DNA of 64,000 nt from Verrucomicrobiia bacterium (GTDB lineage Bacteria; Verrucomicrobiota; Verrucomicrobiia; Verrucomicrobiales; Akkermansiaceae), in the NCBI GenBank assembly GCA_030431475.1, contig JAUIJD010000002.1, positions 124,001 to 188,000 of the forward strand. The letters run 5' to 3'. Shown piece after piece: positions 1 to 7,911 of the stretch. Position 1 is the first letter of the stretch; each line of letters opens with the position of its first letter. A program made the position numbers and the translations under genes. The notes under the pieces were generated by a model. That model was given only the letters and a program-made list of their open reading frames with translations. It searched no databases and had not been told where the DNA came from.

Positions 1-2
1 TC

Positions 3-1361
3 GCCGGTATCGCCGACGGCCAGATCGTCAACCAGTGGCTGGCCGGCCAGACCCAGTGGCTGATCGGCCTGGTGCTGCTCATCACCTCCTCGCTGCTCGG
101 TTCGGTCAACTTCATCACCACCATCATCAACCTCCGCGCCCGCGGCCTGACCTGGATGCGGATGCCCTTCTTCGTCTGGGCGATGCTGGTCACCGGCTTC
201 CTCCTGCTGCTCGCCTTCCCGCCGCTCGAGGCGGCCGGTATCATGCAGCTCATGGACCGGGTCGCCGGCTCCTCCTTCTTCATGCCCAGCGGCCTCTACA
301 CCTCGGCCGAGGGCCTGATGGAGATTTCGGGCGGTGGCTCGCCGCTGTTGTTCCAGCACCTGTTCTGGTTCCTCGGTCACCCGGAGGTCTACGTGCTGCT
401 CCTGCCGGCGATCGCCTGCGTCGCGGAAATCATCCCGGCCAACACCCGCAAGCCGCTGTGGGGCTACAAGGCGATGGTCTACGGGGTGCTGGTGCTCGGT
501 TTCCTCTCGTTCATCGTCTGGGCCCACCACATGTACATGACCGGCATGGGTCCGGTCGTGTCGACCTTCTTCCAGACGACCACGGTGCTGATCTCCATCC
601 CCTCGGTGATCCTCCTGACCTCGCTGATCATCTCGCTGTGGCAGGGATCCATCCGCTTCACCCCGGCGATGATCTGGGCCTGCGCCTTTCTTCCGATGTT
701 CGGCATCGGCGGCCTCACCGGCCTGCCGCTCGCCTTCAACCTCGTGGGCCTGCACCTTCACGACACCTACTACGTGATCGGCCACTTCCACTACGTGGTG
801 GCGCCGGGCATCCTCTTCGGCCTCTTCGCCGGGGTCTACCACTGGTATCCGAAGATCACCGGGCGCTTCATGAGCCGCTTTCTCAGCCACCTGCACTTCT
901 GGCCCAGCCTGATCTGCATGAACCTGATCTTCTTCCCCATGCTCACGCAGGGCATGGCCGGCTTCCACCGCCGCTGGTACAACGGGGGGGACTCCTACCT
1001 CGCCACCGACCCCGAGAGCGCGAACGTCTTCGGCCGGACCGTCGCCGAACACATCGACCTCAACATCGTGATGTCCTACGCGGCCTGGGCGATGGCGCTC
1101 GCGCAGGTCCCGTTCCTGATCAACCTCGTCTGGTCGAAGCTGGCCGGCCGCAAGGTCGAGAGCGACAACCCGTGGAATGCGACCACCCTCGAGTGGGCGA
1201 CCCCGACGCCTCCCGGCCACGGCAACTTCACCACCGAACCGGTCGTCTACCGCGGCCCCTACGAATACAGCCGCCCCGACCACGACGAGGATTTCCTGCC
1301 GCAGTGGACGGAGCCGAAGAAGCCGGCCGAGAAGCCGGAGGAGAGCCCCGCGGCGCACTGA
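3..1361 (+). CDS. ctaD: Cytochrome c oxidase subunit I, 3'-terminal part
   Basis: This is the catalytic subunit of an aa3-type heme-copper oxidase, which reduces O2 with electrons from cytochrome c and pumps protons at the inner membrane. The N-terminus lies outside the window; 452 residues remain. The CuB His and cross-linked Tyr of the GHPEVY motif are encoded at 378-392, the HH CuB pair at 525-530, and the HFHY heme ligand motif at 783-794. About eight hydrophobic helices are visible, followed by a Pro/Glu/Lys-rich soluble tail. It starts the visible part of an oxidase operon and is followed after 27 bp by subunit III. The gene order I-III-IV-small-small-II, with II last, differs from the common II-I-III order. 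Confidence 0.96.
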   Translation, partial: AGIADGQIVNQWLAGQTQWLIGLVLLITSSLLGSVNFITTIINLRARGLTWMRMPFFVWAMLVTGFLLLLAFPPLEAAGIMQLMDRVAGSSFFMPSGLYTSAEGLMEISGGGSPLLFQHLFWFLGHPEVYVLLLPAIACVAEIIPANTRKPLWGYKAMVYGVLVLGFLSFIVWAHHMYMTGMGPVVSTFFQTTTVLISIPSVILLTSLIISLWQGSIRFTPAMIWACAFLPMFGIGGLTGLPLAFNLVGLHLHDTYYVIGHFHYVVAPGILFGLFAGVYHWYPKITGRFMSRFLSHLHFWPSLICMNLIFFPMLTQGMAGFHRRWYNGGDSYLATDPESANVFGRTVAEHIDLNIVMSYAAWAMALAQVPFLINLVWSKLAGRKVESDNPWNATTLEWATPTPPGHGNFTTEPVVYRGPYEYSRPDHDEDFLPQWTEPKKPAEKPEESPAAH

Positions 1362-1388
1362 TCACCCTTCCAGCCTTTCATCCCAGAC

Positions 1389-3293
1389 ATGGAAATTCCC
1401 TACGTCGTCAATCCGCGCAAGGACACCGGCCTCTTCAACTCGAAGATCGCCATCTGGCTGTTCCTCGCCTCGGAAGTCATGCTCTTCGGCGGGCTGTTCT
1501 CCGGATACGTCTTCCTGCGCATCGGCGCCGACTACCCGTGGCCGGAGCGGACGCTTCCGGTGCTCCCCGGCCTGATCAACACCTTCATCCTGATCGCCTC
1601 GTCGGTGACCGTGGTGTTCGCCTGGGCCGCGCTGAAGATGCGCAAGTGGCGCCAGTTCCAGATCTTCATGGGGATCACCGTCGCCTGCGCGTTGATCTTC
1701 ATGGTCTTCAAGGGCGTCGAGTACGGGGTGAAGTTCAAGCACCAGGCGCTGCGGATGAACGACTTCACCATGGTCGAGGGACACATCGGCTACGTGAAGG
1801 CCAAGGGGGGTGACGACCATGCCGACGACCATGCCGACGACCACGGGGAGGAACACGGGGACGACCACGCCGCCGACTATGCCCGCGACGTTCACGGCGA
1901 GAAGATCGAGGCGAACCAGCACGTCTTCGCCGCCGAGTCGGTGGCCTTCAATCTCGCCCGCTACCACAAGCCCTGGGCCGAGGATCTCATCGCCGAGGCG
2001 GCCCGCGAGGGGGTCGAGGTGAAGCTCGCGGAGACGCTCGACTTCAATGCCGGAGAGGGCGGGGAGGAGCCCGTCTTCGAGGCGGGGACCGTCCTGAGCA
2101 TGGACTTGCTCGACGATCTCGCCGACGCCTACGCCGACAACCTGACCCGGAACGCGACGTGGCGGAAACGCTACCTCCGCAAGGCCTGGGACATCAAGTG
2201 GGAGGATGTCGAAGAAAACAACCTGCTCGGCGAGGCCTCGTTCGCCGCGGACTTTCCCAAGGCGCTCGAACTGGAGAGCGACGAGCGCAAGAAGGCCTAC
2301 ACCCGCTGGAAGGCCGGCATGCGCGCCCGGATGGCGCAGGACGTGACCATCGACGAGGTCAAGTTGAGCAGCGGCAGCAAGCCGGTGACCATCGATGACG
2401 AGAGCTACGCCAGCCGCGAATTGCCGGCTCCGGGATCGGCCAAGTTCACCTGCAGCAAGCCGTTGGTGCTTCGCCAGAAGAGCCACGACGTGATCACCGA
2501 CTACAAGGCCGACAACAGCACGATCAGCCTGCGCGACGGGACCAGCCTCGCCGGTGCCTACAAGCCGAGCCCGATGGACTTCCACGACGTCGACGGGATC
2601 GACTTCCAGCACCTCGCGATGGATGCCGAGAAGCGCAACCTCGACCCGGAGATCACCATCGAGAACTCGTGGCTGGTGAAGAACAACCCGGTCGTCGCCG
2701 ACCTCTGGACGATGCACAAGGACGCGATCGCCCAGCTCGAGCAGAATCTGATCGACCACTACGGCTACCGGAAGGGCAAGGACGGCAAGCCGCTCGAGGA
2801 TGCCGCCGGCAATCCGGTGGCGAAGCGGGTTCCCACCGAGAAGGACCGCTACCGCATGGGCTGGCAGGAGATCGCCTACTACATGGACCTCCTCGACAAG
2901 CACGAGGGGGAGGGGGTGCCGAAGATCGACCTGCCGAAGGACGCCAATGCGGCGCCCAAGGTGACGATGACGCCGAAGGAGCACTTCATGGGGCCGGACT
3001 ACGGCACCCGCAGCTTCCCGCACCTGACGATCCCGCGCAGCGAGGTGCTCCTCGATGCCAAGTTCACTCCGAAGTGGAACTCCTACTACGCGATCTACTT
3101 CACCATCACCGGCCTCCACGGTCTCCACGTGATCGGTGGCGCGATCGTGCTCGCCTACTACCTCTTCTTCGGCCGCTCGATGTATCTTTCCAATCCCGAG
3201 TGGCTCGCCAACCGGGTCGAGGTCGGAGGCCTGTTCTGGCACTTCGTCGACCTCGTGTGGATCTTTGCCTTCCCGATTTTCTACCTGATGTGA
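1389..3293 (+). CDS. ctaE: Cytochrome c oxidase subunit III with a very large internal insertion
   Basis: Subunit III of the aa3 oxidase, 634 residues, whereas bacterial five-helix forms are usually about 200. Residues 1-135 contain three typical helices (SEVMLFGGLFSGY near 28-41, then two more). Residues about 562-634 contain the last two helices with the signatures FTITGLHGLHV and WHFVDLVWIFAF. Between them lies a hydrophilic segment of about 420 residues. It begins with an Asp/His-rich stretch (DDHADDHADDHGEEHGDDH, residues about 141-160) that could bind metal and is otherwise charged with no domain I recognise. The frame is open throughout with normal codon use, so this is not a frameshift fusion. 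By helix count the insertion lies in the loop between helices 3 and 4. Confidence 0.92.
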   Translation: MEIPYVVNPRKDTGLFNSKIAIWLFLASEVMLFGGLFSGYVFLRIGADYPWPERTLPVLPGLINTFILIASSVTVVFAWAALKMRKWRQFQIFMGITVACALIFMVFKGVEYGVKFKHQALRMNDFTMVEGHIGYVKAKGGDDHADDHADDHGEEHGDDHAADYARDVHGEKIEANQHVFAAESVAFNLARYHKPWAEDLIAEAAREGVEVKLAETLDFNAGEGGEEPVFEAGTVLSMDLLDDLADAYADNLTRNATWRKRYLRKAWDIKWEDVEENNLLGEASFAADFPKALELESDERKKAYTRWKAGMRARMAQDVTIDEVKLSSGSKPVTIDDESYASRELPAPGSAKFTCSKPLVLRQKSHDVITDYKADNSTISLRDGTSLAGAYKPSPMDFHDVDGIDFQHLAMDAEKRNLDPEITIENSWLVKNNPVVADLWTMHKDAIAQLEQNLIDHYGYRKGKDGKPLEDAAGNPVAKRVPTEKDRYRMGWQEIAYYMDLLDKHEGEGVPKIDLPKDANAAPKVTMTPKEHFMGPDYGTRSFPHLTIPRSEVLLDAKFTPKWNSYYAIYFTITGLHGLHVIGGAIVLAYYLFFGRSMYLSNPEWLANRVEVGGLFWHFVDLVWIFAFPIFYLM

Positions 3294-3350
3294 GCGACCG
3301 GTGGTCGCACCGCCAAATCTTGAATTTCAAATTCCATCACCTCCGAGCCC

Positions 3351-3716
3351 ATGGCTGACAGCCCCGAAGAGATCAAGAAGTCCATCAAGACCTACCTGCT
3401 GGTGGGCGCCATCCTGTTTGCCGGCACCGTGGCGACCGTGCTGGTGGCGACGGTTCCCGCCCTCGACATCGGCGGGCACGGATTCGACCACTGGGACATG
3501 TGGCTCGGTCTTGCGATCGCGACGACCAAGGCCTCGTTCGTCGCGGCGGTCTTCATGCACCTCAACCACGAGAAGGCCTGGGTTTACTGGCTCTTCGGGA
3601 TGGGGCTGTTCTTCGGGGCGGCGATGGTTTTCCTGATCTTTCTCGCGAAGGGGGATCCCATCCACTACGACCGATTCGAGGATGGCGGAGTCTCCGCAGC
3701 CGTGATGTCCGAGTAG
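3351..3716 (+). CDS. ctaF: Cytochrome c oxidase subunit IV family protein
   Basis: A 121-residue membrane protein with three predicted hydrophobic segments (about 14-34, 45-65 and 80-100). The central KASFVAAVFMHLNHEKAW stretch is characteristic of the small prokaryotic subunit IV (CyoD/CtaF-like), which helps assemble the oxidase and stabilise CuB. It follows subunit III in the same operon, as expected. The start at 3351 gives a short cytoplasmic N-terminus (ADSPEEIKKSIKTYL). Confidence 0.88.
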   Translation: MADSPEEIKKSIKTYLLVGAILFAGTVATVLVATVPALDIGGHGFDHWDMWLGLAIATTKASFVAAVFMHLNHEKAWVYWLFGMGLFFGAAMVFLIFLAKGDPIHYDRFEDGGVSAAVMSE

Positions 3717-3761
3717 GCCGTCGTTTGTCATTCGTCATTTGCCGCTTACCCTTTCCCGAGC

Positions 3762-3962
3762 ATGTCCCTTCGAGCCTTCCACATCGTCTTCGTCACGGTC
3801 AGCACCCTGCTGTTCCTGTTTCTCGCGGTCTGGGCCTTCGGTCTGACGCGCGAGGAAAGCGTGACGGTCACCGGCCTCGGCGTGCTGGGGGTGATCGGCT
3901 CTCTCGGCATGCCCGCGTACGGCATCTACTTCTACCGCAAGGCCCGCAACATCCTGCTCTGA
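3762..3962 (+). CDS. Small two-helix membrane protein of the oxidase operon
   Basis: A 66-residue protein made almost entirely of two hydrophobic helices (about 6-26 and 33-56) ending in a basic tail (YFYRKARNILL). I do not recognise the family. Its position between subunits IV and II, on the same strand and with a 45-bp gap to subunit IV, suggests an accessory or assembly role in the aa3 oxidase. That role is inferred from context only. Confidence 0.7.
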   Translation: MSLRAFHIVFVTVSTLLFLFLAVWAFGLTREESVTVTGLGVLGVIGSLGMPAYGIYFYRKARNILL

Positions 3963-3970
3963 ATCCCGCC

Positions 3971-4186
3971 ATGAACGCCCTGATCGCCTGCACGACCTGC
4001 GCCAAGAACTTCGTCGACGCCGACGGCCCGAACGCCGCGAGCTGGTCGATCATGTTCCTGCTGGTGGTCATCCTCGGGATGCTCGGGTCGATCGGCTTCT
4101 TCATGGTGCGCATCGCGCGCCGCGAGCAGGAGGGGCTCGACCCCGAGCTGCGCGACGACGTTCCGGCGCCCGCTTCCAACTCCTAA
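3971..4186 (+). CDS. Small single-span membrane protein with N-terminal CxxC, oxidase operon
   Basis: A 71-residue protein starting MNALIACTTCAKNF, with one transmembrane helix (about 25-48) and an acidic C-terminal tail. The CTTC pair at residues 8-11 could be a redox or metal site facing the membrane surface. It starts 8 bp after the previous gene and is followed 15 bp later by subunit II, so the genes are almost certainly co-transcribed. A longer reading of the same frame begins inside subunit IV; the ATG at 3971 is preferred because it does not overlap known genes. The function is not known to me; a role in CuA delivery or oxidase assembly is a guess from position and the CxxC. Confidence 0.65.
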   Translation: MNALIACTTCAKNFVDADGPNAASWSIMFLLVVILGMLGSIGFFMVRIARREQEGLDPELRDDVPAPASNS

Positions 4187-4201
4187 GCCCACTTTTTCCG
4201 C

Positions 4202-4993
4202 ATGACCTCCCTGAGTCCTTCGAAATTCCTCGGTATCCCCGACTCGTTCTCCACCCACGGCGGGCGGGTCGATCACATGATCGATGTGGTCCACTGGCTG
4301 ATGATCGCCCTGTTCATCGGCTGGACCTTGTTCTTCCTGCTTTGCCTGGTCCGTTTCCGGCAGAGCGCCAATCCCAAGGCCTCCTACCACGGGGTGCGCA
4401 ACCACGTCTCGTCCCACCTCGAGATCGGGATTGTGATTCTCGAGGCGGTCCTTCTCCTCGGTTTCGCCTTCCCGCTGTGGAAGGAGCGGACCGATACCTG
4501 GCAGATCGTCCAGCAGCAGGACCCGGTGCGCGTGCGGGTGATCGGCTGGCAGTACGGCTGGACCTACCACTATCCGGGCGAGGACGGGAAGTTCGGGCGC
4601 ATCGACCACCGCCTCAAGAACGCCAACAGCGACCCGGGCATCGACCTGGATGATCCGAACGCCCACGACGATTTCATCGCCTCGGTGCTCAAGCTCCCGG
4701 TCGGGCGTCCGGCCATCCTCAACATCACCTCCAACGACGTGATCCACGGCTACGCCATCGTTCCGATGCGCATCCAGCAGGACGCGATTCCCGGACGCGA
4801 GATTCCGATGTGGTTCACGCCGAACAAGGAGATGGAGACCTACGTCGTCTGCGCGCAGCTCTGCGGCGACGGTCACGCCCGGATGGCCGGCAACATGGAG
4901 GTCATCTCCGCCTCGGCCTACAAGGAGTGGGCCAAGGGCCAGTCGGATTCGATGCTCAAGGCGAACACGCCGGAGAAGGTCGCCCTGCGCTGA
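4202..4993 (+). CDS. ctaC: Cytochrome c oxidase subunit II (CuA subunit)
   Basis: 263 residues, with two N-terminal transmembrane helices (about 25-50 and 75-95) and a periplasmic cupredoxin domain. The CuA site is complete: an upstream His in DVIHGYAI, then C-AQL-C-GDG-H-AR-M near residues 218-229. The usual Glu between the two Cys is Gln here; that position ligates copper through its backbone carbonyl, so copper binding should be kept. There is no fused cytochrome c domain, so this is not caa3-type. It is the last gene of the oxidase operon and faces plsX across a 133-bp gap in which I see no clear terminator. Confidence 0.93.
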   Translation: MTSLSPSKFLGIPDSFSTHGGRVDHMIDVVHWLMIALFIGWTLFFLLCLVRFRQSANPKASYHGVRNHVSSHLEIGIVILEAVLLLGFAFPLWKERTDTWQIVQQQDPVRVRVIGWQYGWTYHYPGEDGKFGRIDHRLKNANSDPGIDLDDPNAHDDFIASVLKLPVGRPAILNITSNDVIHGYAIVPMRIQQDAIPGREIPMWFTPNKEMETYVVCAQLCGDGHARMAGNMEVISASAYKEWAKGQSDSMLKANTPEKVALR

Positions 4994-5126
4994 GGCGGCG
5001 GCAGGCAACCCTCAGGAAAGAGCGCGACGCCGGCGCGCCCGCGCCTCGTCCCCGATGTCGGGCGAACCGCGCGAATCCGGTGTCCGGATGCTCCGGCGGG
5101 TTCTCCGGCCGCAGGCGTGCCCTCGA

Positions 5127-6173
5127 TCAGGACGCAGGAGCGGCGTCGGATCCCTGGATCAGCTCCAGCGCCTCGCGGATGTGCTGGTTGACCCGGTGAT
5201 CAACGCTCTCGACCGCGGTGCGGATCGCGTTGCGGATGGCCAGCGGGGTCGAGCCGCCGTGGGCGATGATCACGGTGCCGTTGACGCCGAGGAGCGGGCT
5301 TCCGCCGTAGGTTTCGGCGCTCATGCGCTCCTTGAGCTCGATGAACGCGCCCTTCGCCATGAGGGCGCCGAGCTTGCGCAGGGGAGTGGCGGTCAGGGAT
5401 GACTTGAGGTGGCTCGAGAGCGCCTTGGCGGTCGCCTCGCAGCTCTTGAGCACGATGTTGCCCACAAACCCGTCGCACAGGCAGACGTCGAGTTTGGTGT
5501 CGAAAAGGTGATGACCCTCGATGTTGCCGACGAACTCGAAGGGGGCGCGTCCGGTGCTGACGAACTCCTTCAGCATCGCGAAGGTCTGCTTCGTGAAGGC
5601 GGTGCCCTTCTCGTCCTCCTCGCCGTTGGACATGAGGCCGACGCGGGGCTTGTCGACGCCGTAGACTCCGGCGGAGAACGCGGCGCCCATGATGGCGTAG
5701 CCGAGGAGGTGGGAGGGCTTGGCCTCGGGGTTGGCTCCGGCGTCGAGCAGGTGGCAGGCCCCGTGGTCGTTGGGCAGGCCGGAGGCGATGCCGGCGCGCT
5801 CGATGCCGGGGATCAGGCGCAGCTTGAGCTGGGCGGCGGCCACGCAGGCGCCGGTGTTGCCGGCGGAAACGAAGGCGTCGGCCTCACCCGCCTTGACCAG
5901 GTCCATGGCGATCGAGATCGACGACTGCTTCTTGCGCCGGATGGTCTTGGCGCCGGGCTCCGACATCCCGATCACCTCGGGGGCGTGGACCAGCTCGACG
6001 CGCTTGTCGGCCAGGTCGAGTCCGTGTTTAGGGGCCTCGGCCCGGAGGCGTTCCTCGTCGCCGACGAGCAGCAGCTTTTCGAGGGTGGGGCAGCGCTTCA
6101 GGGCGTCGGCACCCCCCTCCAGGTTGACTTCGGGGGCGCGGTCGCCACCCATCGCATCGAGCGCAACTTTCAT
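5127..6173 (-). CDS. plsX: Phosphate acyltransferase PlsX
   Basis: 348 residues, full length for the family. PlsX makes acyl-phosphate from acyl-ACP for phosphatidic acid synthesis at the cytoplasmic membrane face. Family hallmarks are the start MKVALDAMGGD, the SAGNTGA motif near 103-109, and VCLCDGFVGNIVLKS near 230. It is the last gene of a minus-strand cluster gluQ-yceD-rpmF-plsX; the yceD-rpmF-plsX order is widely conserved in bacteria. It has moderate spacing (73 bp) from rpmF. Confidence 0.95.
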   Translation of the reverse strand: MKVALDAMGGDRAPEVNLEGGADALKRCPTLEKLLLVGDEERLRAEAPKHGLDLADKRVELVHAPEVIGMSEPGAKTIRRKKQSSISIAMDLVKAGEADAFVSAGNTGACVAAAQLKLRLIPGIERAGIASGLPNDHGACHLLDAGANPEAKPSHLLGYAIMGAAFSAGVYGVDKPRVGLMSNGEEDEKGTAFTKQTFAMLKEFVSTGRAPFEFVGNIEGHHLFDTKLDVCLCDGFVGNIVLKSCEATAKALSSHLKSSLTATPLRKLGALMAKGAFIELKERMSAETYGGSPLLGVNGTVIIAHGGSTPLAIRNAIRTAVESVDHRVNQHIREALELIQGSDAAPAS

Positions 6174-6246
6174 GGGGCCGGATACAGAAAATCACCGCGC
6201 CGGAGGTTCCGGAGCGGCGATGAAAGAAAAAGGAGTCCGGACGAGC

Positions 6247-6429
6247 TCAGAAAGCGTCGACCTCAAGCACCTTGCGCCCGCGGTAGTAGCCGCAGGACGG
6301 GCACGCGATGTGGGACGGCACGCGGCTGTCGCACTCCGGGCAGGTCTTGAAAATCGGCGCACGCCAACGGTTGGCGCCTCGGCGCTTCTTCTGGCGGCTT
6401 TTGGACTGACGACGCTTGGGTACGGCCAT
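6247..6429 (-). CDS. rpmF: 50S ribosomal protein L32
   Basis: 60 residues, starting MAVPKRRQSKSRQKKRR, the basic N-terminus typical of L32. It carries an intact zinc ribbon (CPEC near 30 and CPSC near 44), so it is the zinc-binding form. It starts 12 bp after the stop of the DUF177 gene and precedes plsX, the conserved arrangement. Confidence 0.96.
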   Translation of the reverse strand: MAVPKRRQSKSRQKKRRGANRWRAPIFKTCPECDSRVPSHIACPSCGYYRGRKVLEVDAF

Positions 6430-6441
6430 GACGGAAAGAGG

Positions 6442-6948
6442 TTAGCGTTCGGGATCGGTGTTCTTGAGAGCGTCGAGGGCCGACCAACGGTCGTCTCCCT
6501 CGTCGCGGGGCGGGGTCTCTACCGCATCCGCCCCCGGTTTGTCCACCGCCAAATATCGAGGATCGATTTCGCAGTGCTGCGGTTCGTCGGCGTCATCGCA
6601 GCGCGGATCGGTGGGAAAGTTGATCACGACCTCCTCGCGGACCGCCTCGGTGGCGTCGATCGGCCCTCCATCCTCGATTTCCAGGGAAACCGCGGCATTC
6701 TCGACGGTGATGGTCTGGACGAAGGGGTGGAGCGTGCGGACGCAGGTGAACTCGAAGGGGGCCGAGAGCAGCCCGGTGAGCAGGAGCTCGGAGCCGAATC
6801 GCTGGGCCCGGAGCTCGTAGTGCAGCGGGCCGGCGGGGACGGCGTCGCCCTTCGGGAGCTGGAAAATGTCGGGCGAGAGGTCGCCCTCGTGGTCCCTGCC
6901 TTCCTCCGGCAGGGTCTTGAGATCGATGAGAAGGCGCTTGGAGCTCAT
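6442..6948 (-). CDS. yceD: YceD/DUF177 family protein
   Basis: 168 residues from the ATG at 6948, which fits the family start (SSKRLLIDLKTLPEEG). An upstream in-frame TTG at 6984 is less likely. DUF177/YceD proteins are linked to 23S rRNA accumulation and ribosome assembly and are almost always encoded next to rpmF, as here. Conserved elements include the central GLLSAPFEFTCVRTLHPF and the acidic C-terminal half. The usual paired Cys motifs are not all present: one Cys appears in FTCVR and one in PRCDDAD. Confidence 0.85.
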   Translation of the reverse strand: MSSKRLLIDLKTLPEEGRDHEGDLSPDIFQLPKGDAVPAGPLHYELRAQRFGSELLLTGLLSAPFEFTCVRTLHPFVQTITVENAAVSLEIEDGGPIDATEAVREEVVINFPTDPRCDDADEPQHCEIDPRYLAVDKPGADAVETPPRDEGDDRWSALDALKNTDPER

Positions 6949-7008
6949 GCCGGGGATGATCGGTGATTGCCCGGGAATGTCCAATGCGGAGACGGTGGCG
7001 GCGGGGCC

Positions 7009-7839
7009 TCAATCGCCGGGAAGCATGGCCAGGACCTCGCCCGCCGAGCAGCCGGCGTCGCGGAAATGCCGGATCGACCGGGCGTCGTCGCGCTTGGCCA
7101 GGCGGCGGCCGTTTTCGTCGGTGACCAGCCGGTGGTGGAGGTATTCGGGCGCTGGAAGGCCCAGCAGGGCCTGCAGGAGGCGGTGGACGTGGGTGGCCGG
7201 GAGCAGGTCCTCGCCGCGGGTGACGAGCGTGATGCCGTCGTCGGCGTCGTCGGCGACTACCGAAAGGTGGTAGGAGGTGCCGATGTCCTTGCGGGCGAGC
7301 ACGAGGTCGCCGAGGAGTCCGGGATCCACCTGGACCCGCCCGTGGCGCCGATCGTCGAAGTCGAGGGGCCCGACGAGGGTCGCCGCCTTCGTGGCATTGA
7401 GGCGCCAGGCGGGAGCCCCCCCCGTTTCGAGGCGCCTGGCGCGCTCCTCGGGTTCCAGGGCCCGGCAGGTCCCCGGGTAGAGCGGGCCCTCCGGGCCATG
7501 GGGGGCGGAGGTCATGCGGGAGATCTCGGCTTCGACCTCCCGACGGGTGCAGAAGCAGGGATACACGGCCTCGAGCGAGCGGAGGCGGGCGAGGACCTCG
7601 CGGTGGCGCGCCGCGCGCTCGAGTTGCGGCGGGGTCTCGCGGTCGGGGGCAAGGCCCAGCCAGGCCAGGTCTTCGCGGGCTGCGGCGTAGTATTCCGGCC
7701 GCACGCGGGTGTGATCGATGTCCTCGAAGCGCAGCAGGTAGCCGCCGGGCGATGCCTGTTCCCGGGCCACCCGGGCCGCGAAGGCGTGGCCGAGGTGCAG
7801 CAGGCCGGTGGGGCTGGGAGCGAAGCGGGTTTGGCTCAC
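7009..7839 (-). CDS. gluQ: Glutamyl-Q tRNA(Asp) synthetase
   Basis: 276 residues, about the length of GluQ-RS and lacking the anticodon-binding half of GluRS. It attaches glutamate to queuosine in tRNA-Asp. The class I signature appears as SPTGLLHLGHA (residues 9-19, HIGH equivalent), and the KMSKS-like loop as RRLAKRD near 245. A Cys pair in YPCFC near 94-98, with further possible ligands in YPGTC, fits the zinc site of this family. It is the first gene of the minus-strand cluster and is divergent from the CrtI-like gene across 72 bp. Confidence 0.9.
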   Translation of the reverse strand: MSQTRFAPSPTGLLHLGHAFAARVAREQASPGGYLLRFEDIDHTRVRPEYYAAAREDLAWLGLAPDRETPPQLERAARHREVLARLRSLEAVYPCFCTRREVEAEISRMTSAPHGPEGPLYPGTCRALEPEERARRLETGGAPAWRLNATKAATLVGPLDFDDRRHGRVQVDPGLLGDLVLARKDIGTSYHLSVVADDADDGITLVTRGEDLLPATHVHRLLQALLGLPAPEYLHHRLVTDENGRRLAKRDDARSIRHFRDAGCSAGEVLAMLPGD

Positions 7840-7911
7840 GTCGGCATCAGGCTCGGCAGATTTTGTTAGCGCGACAAGAAATGAGGCCTAAGAATGCCCT
7901 GAAATTCGGCG

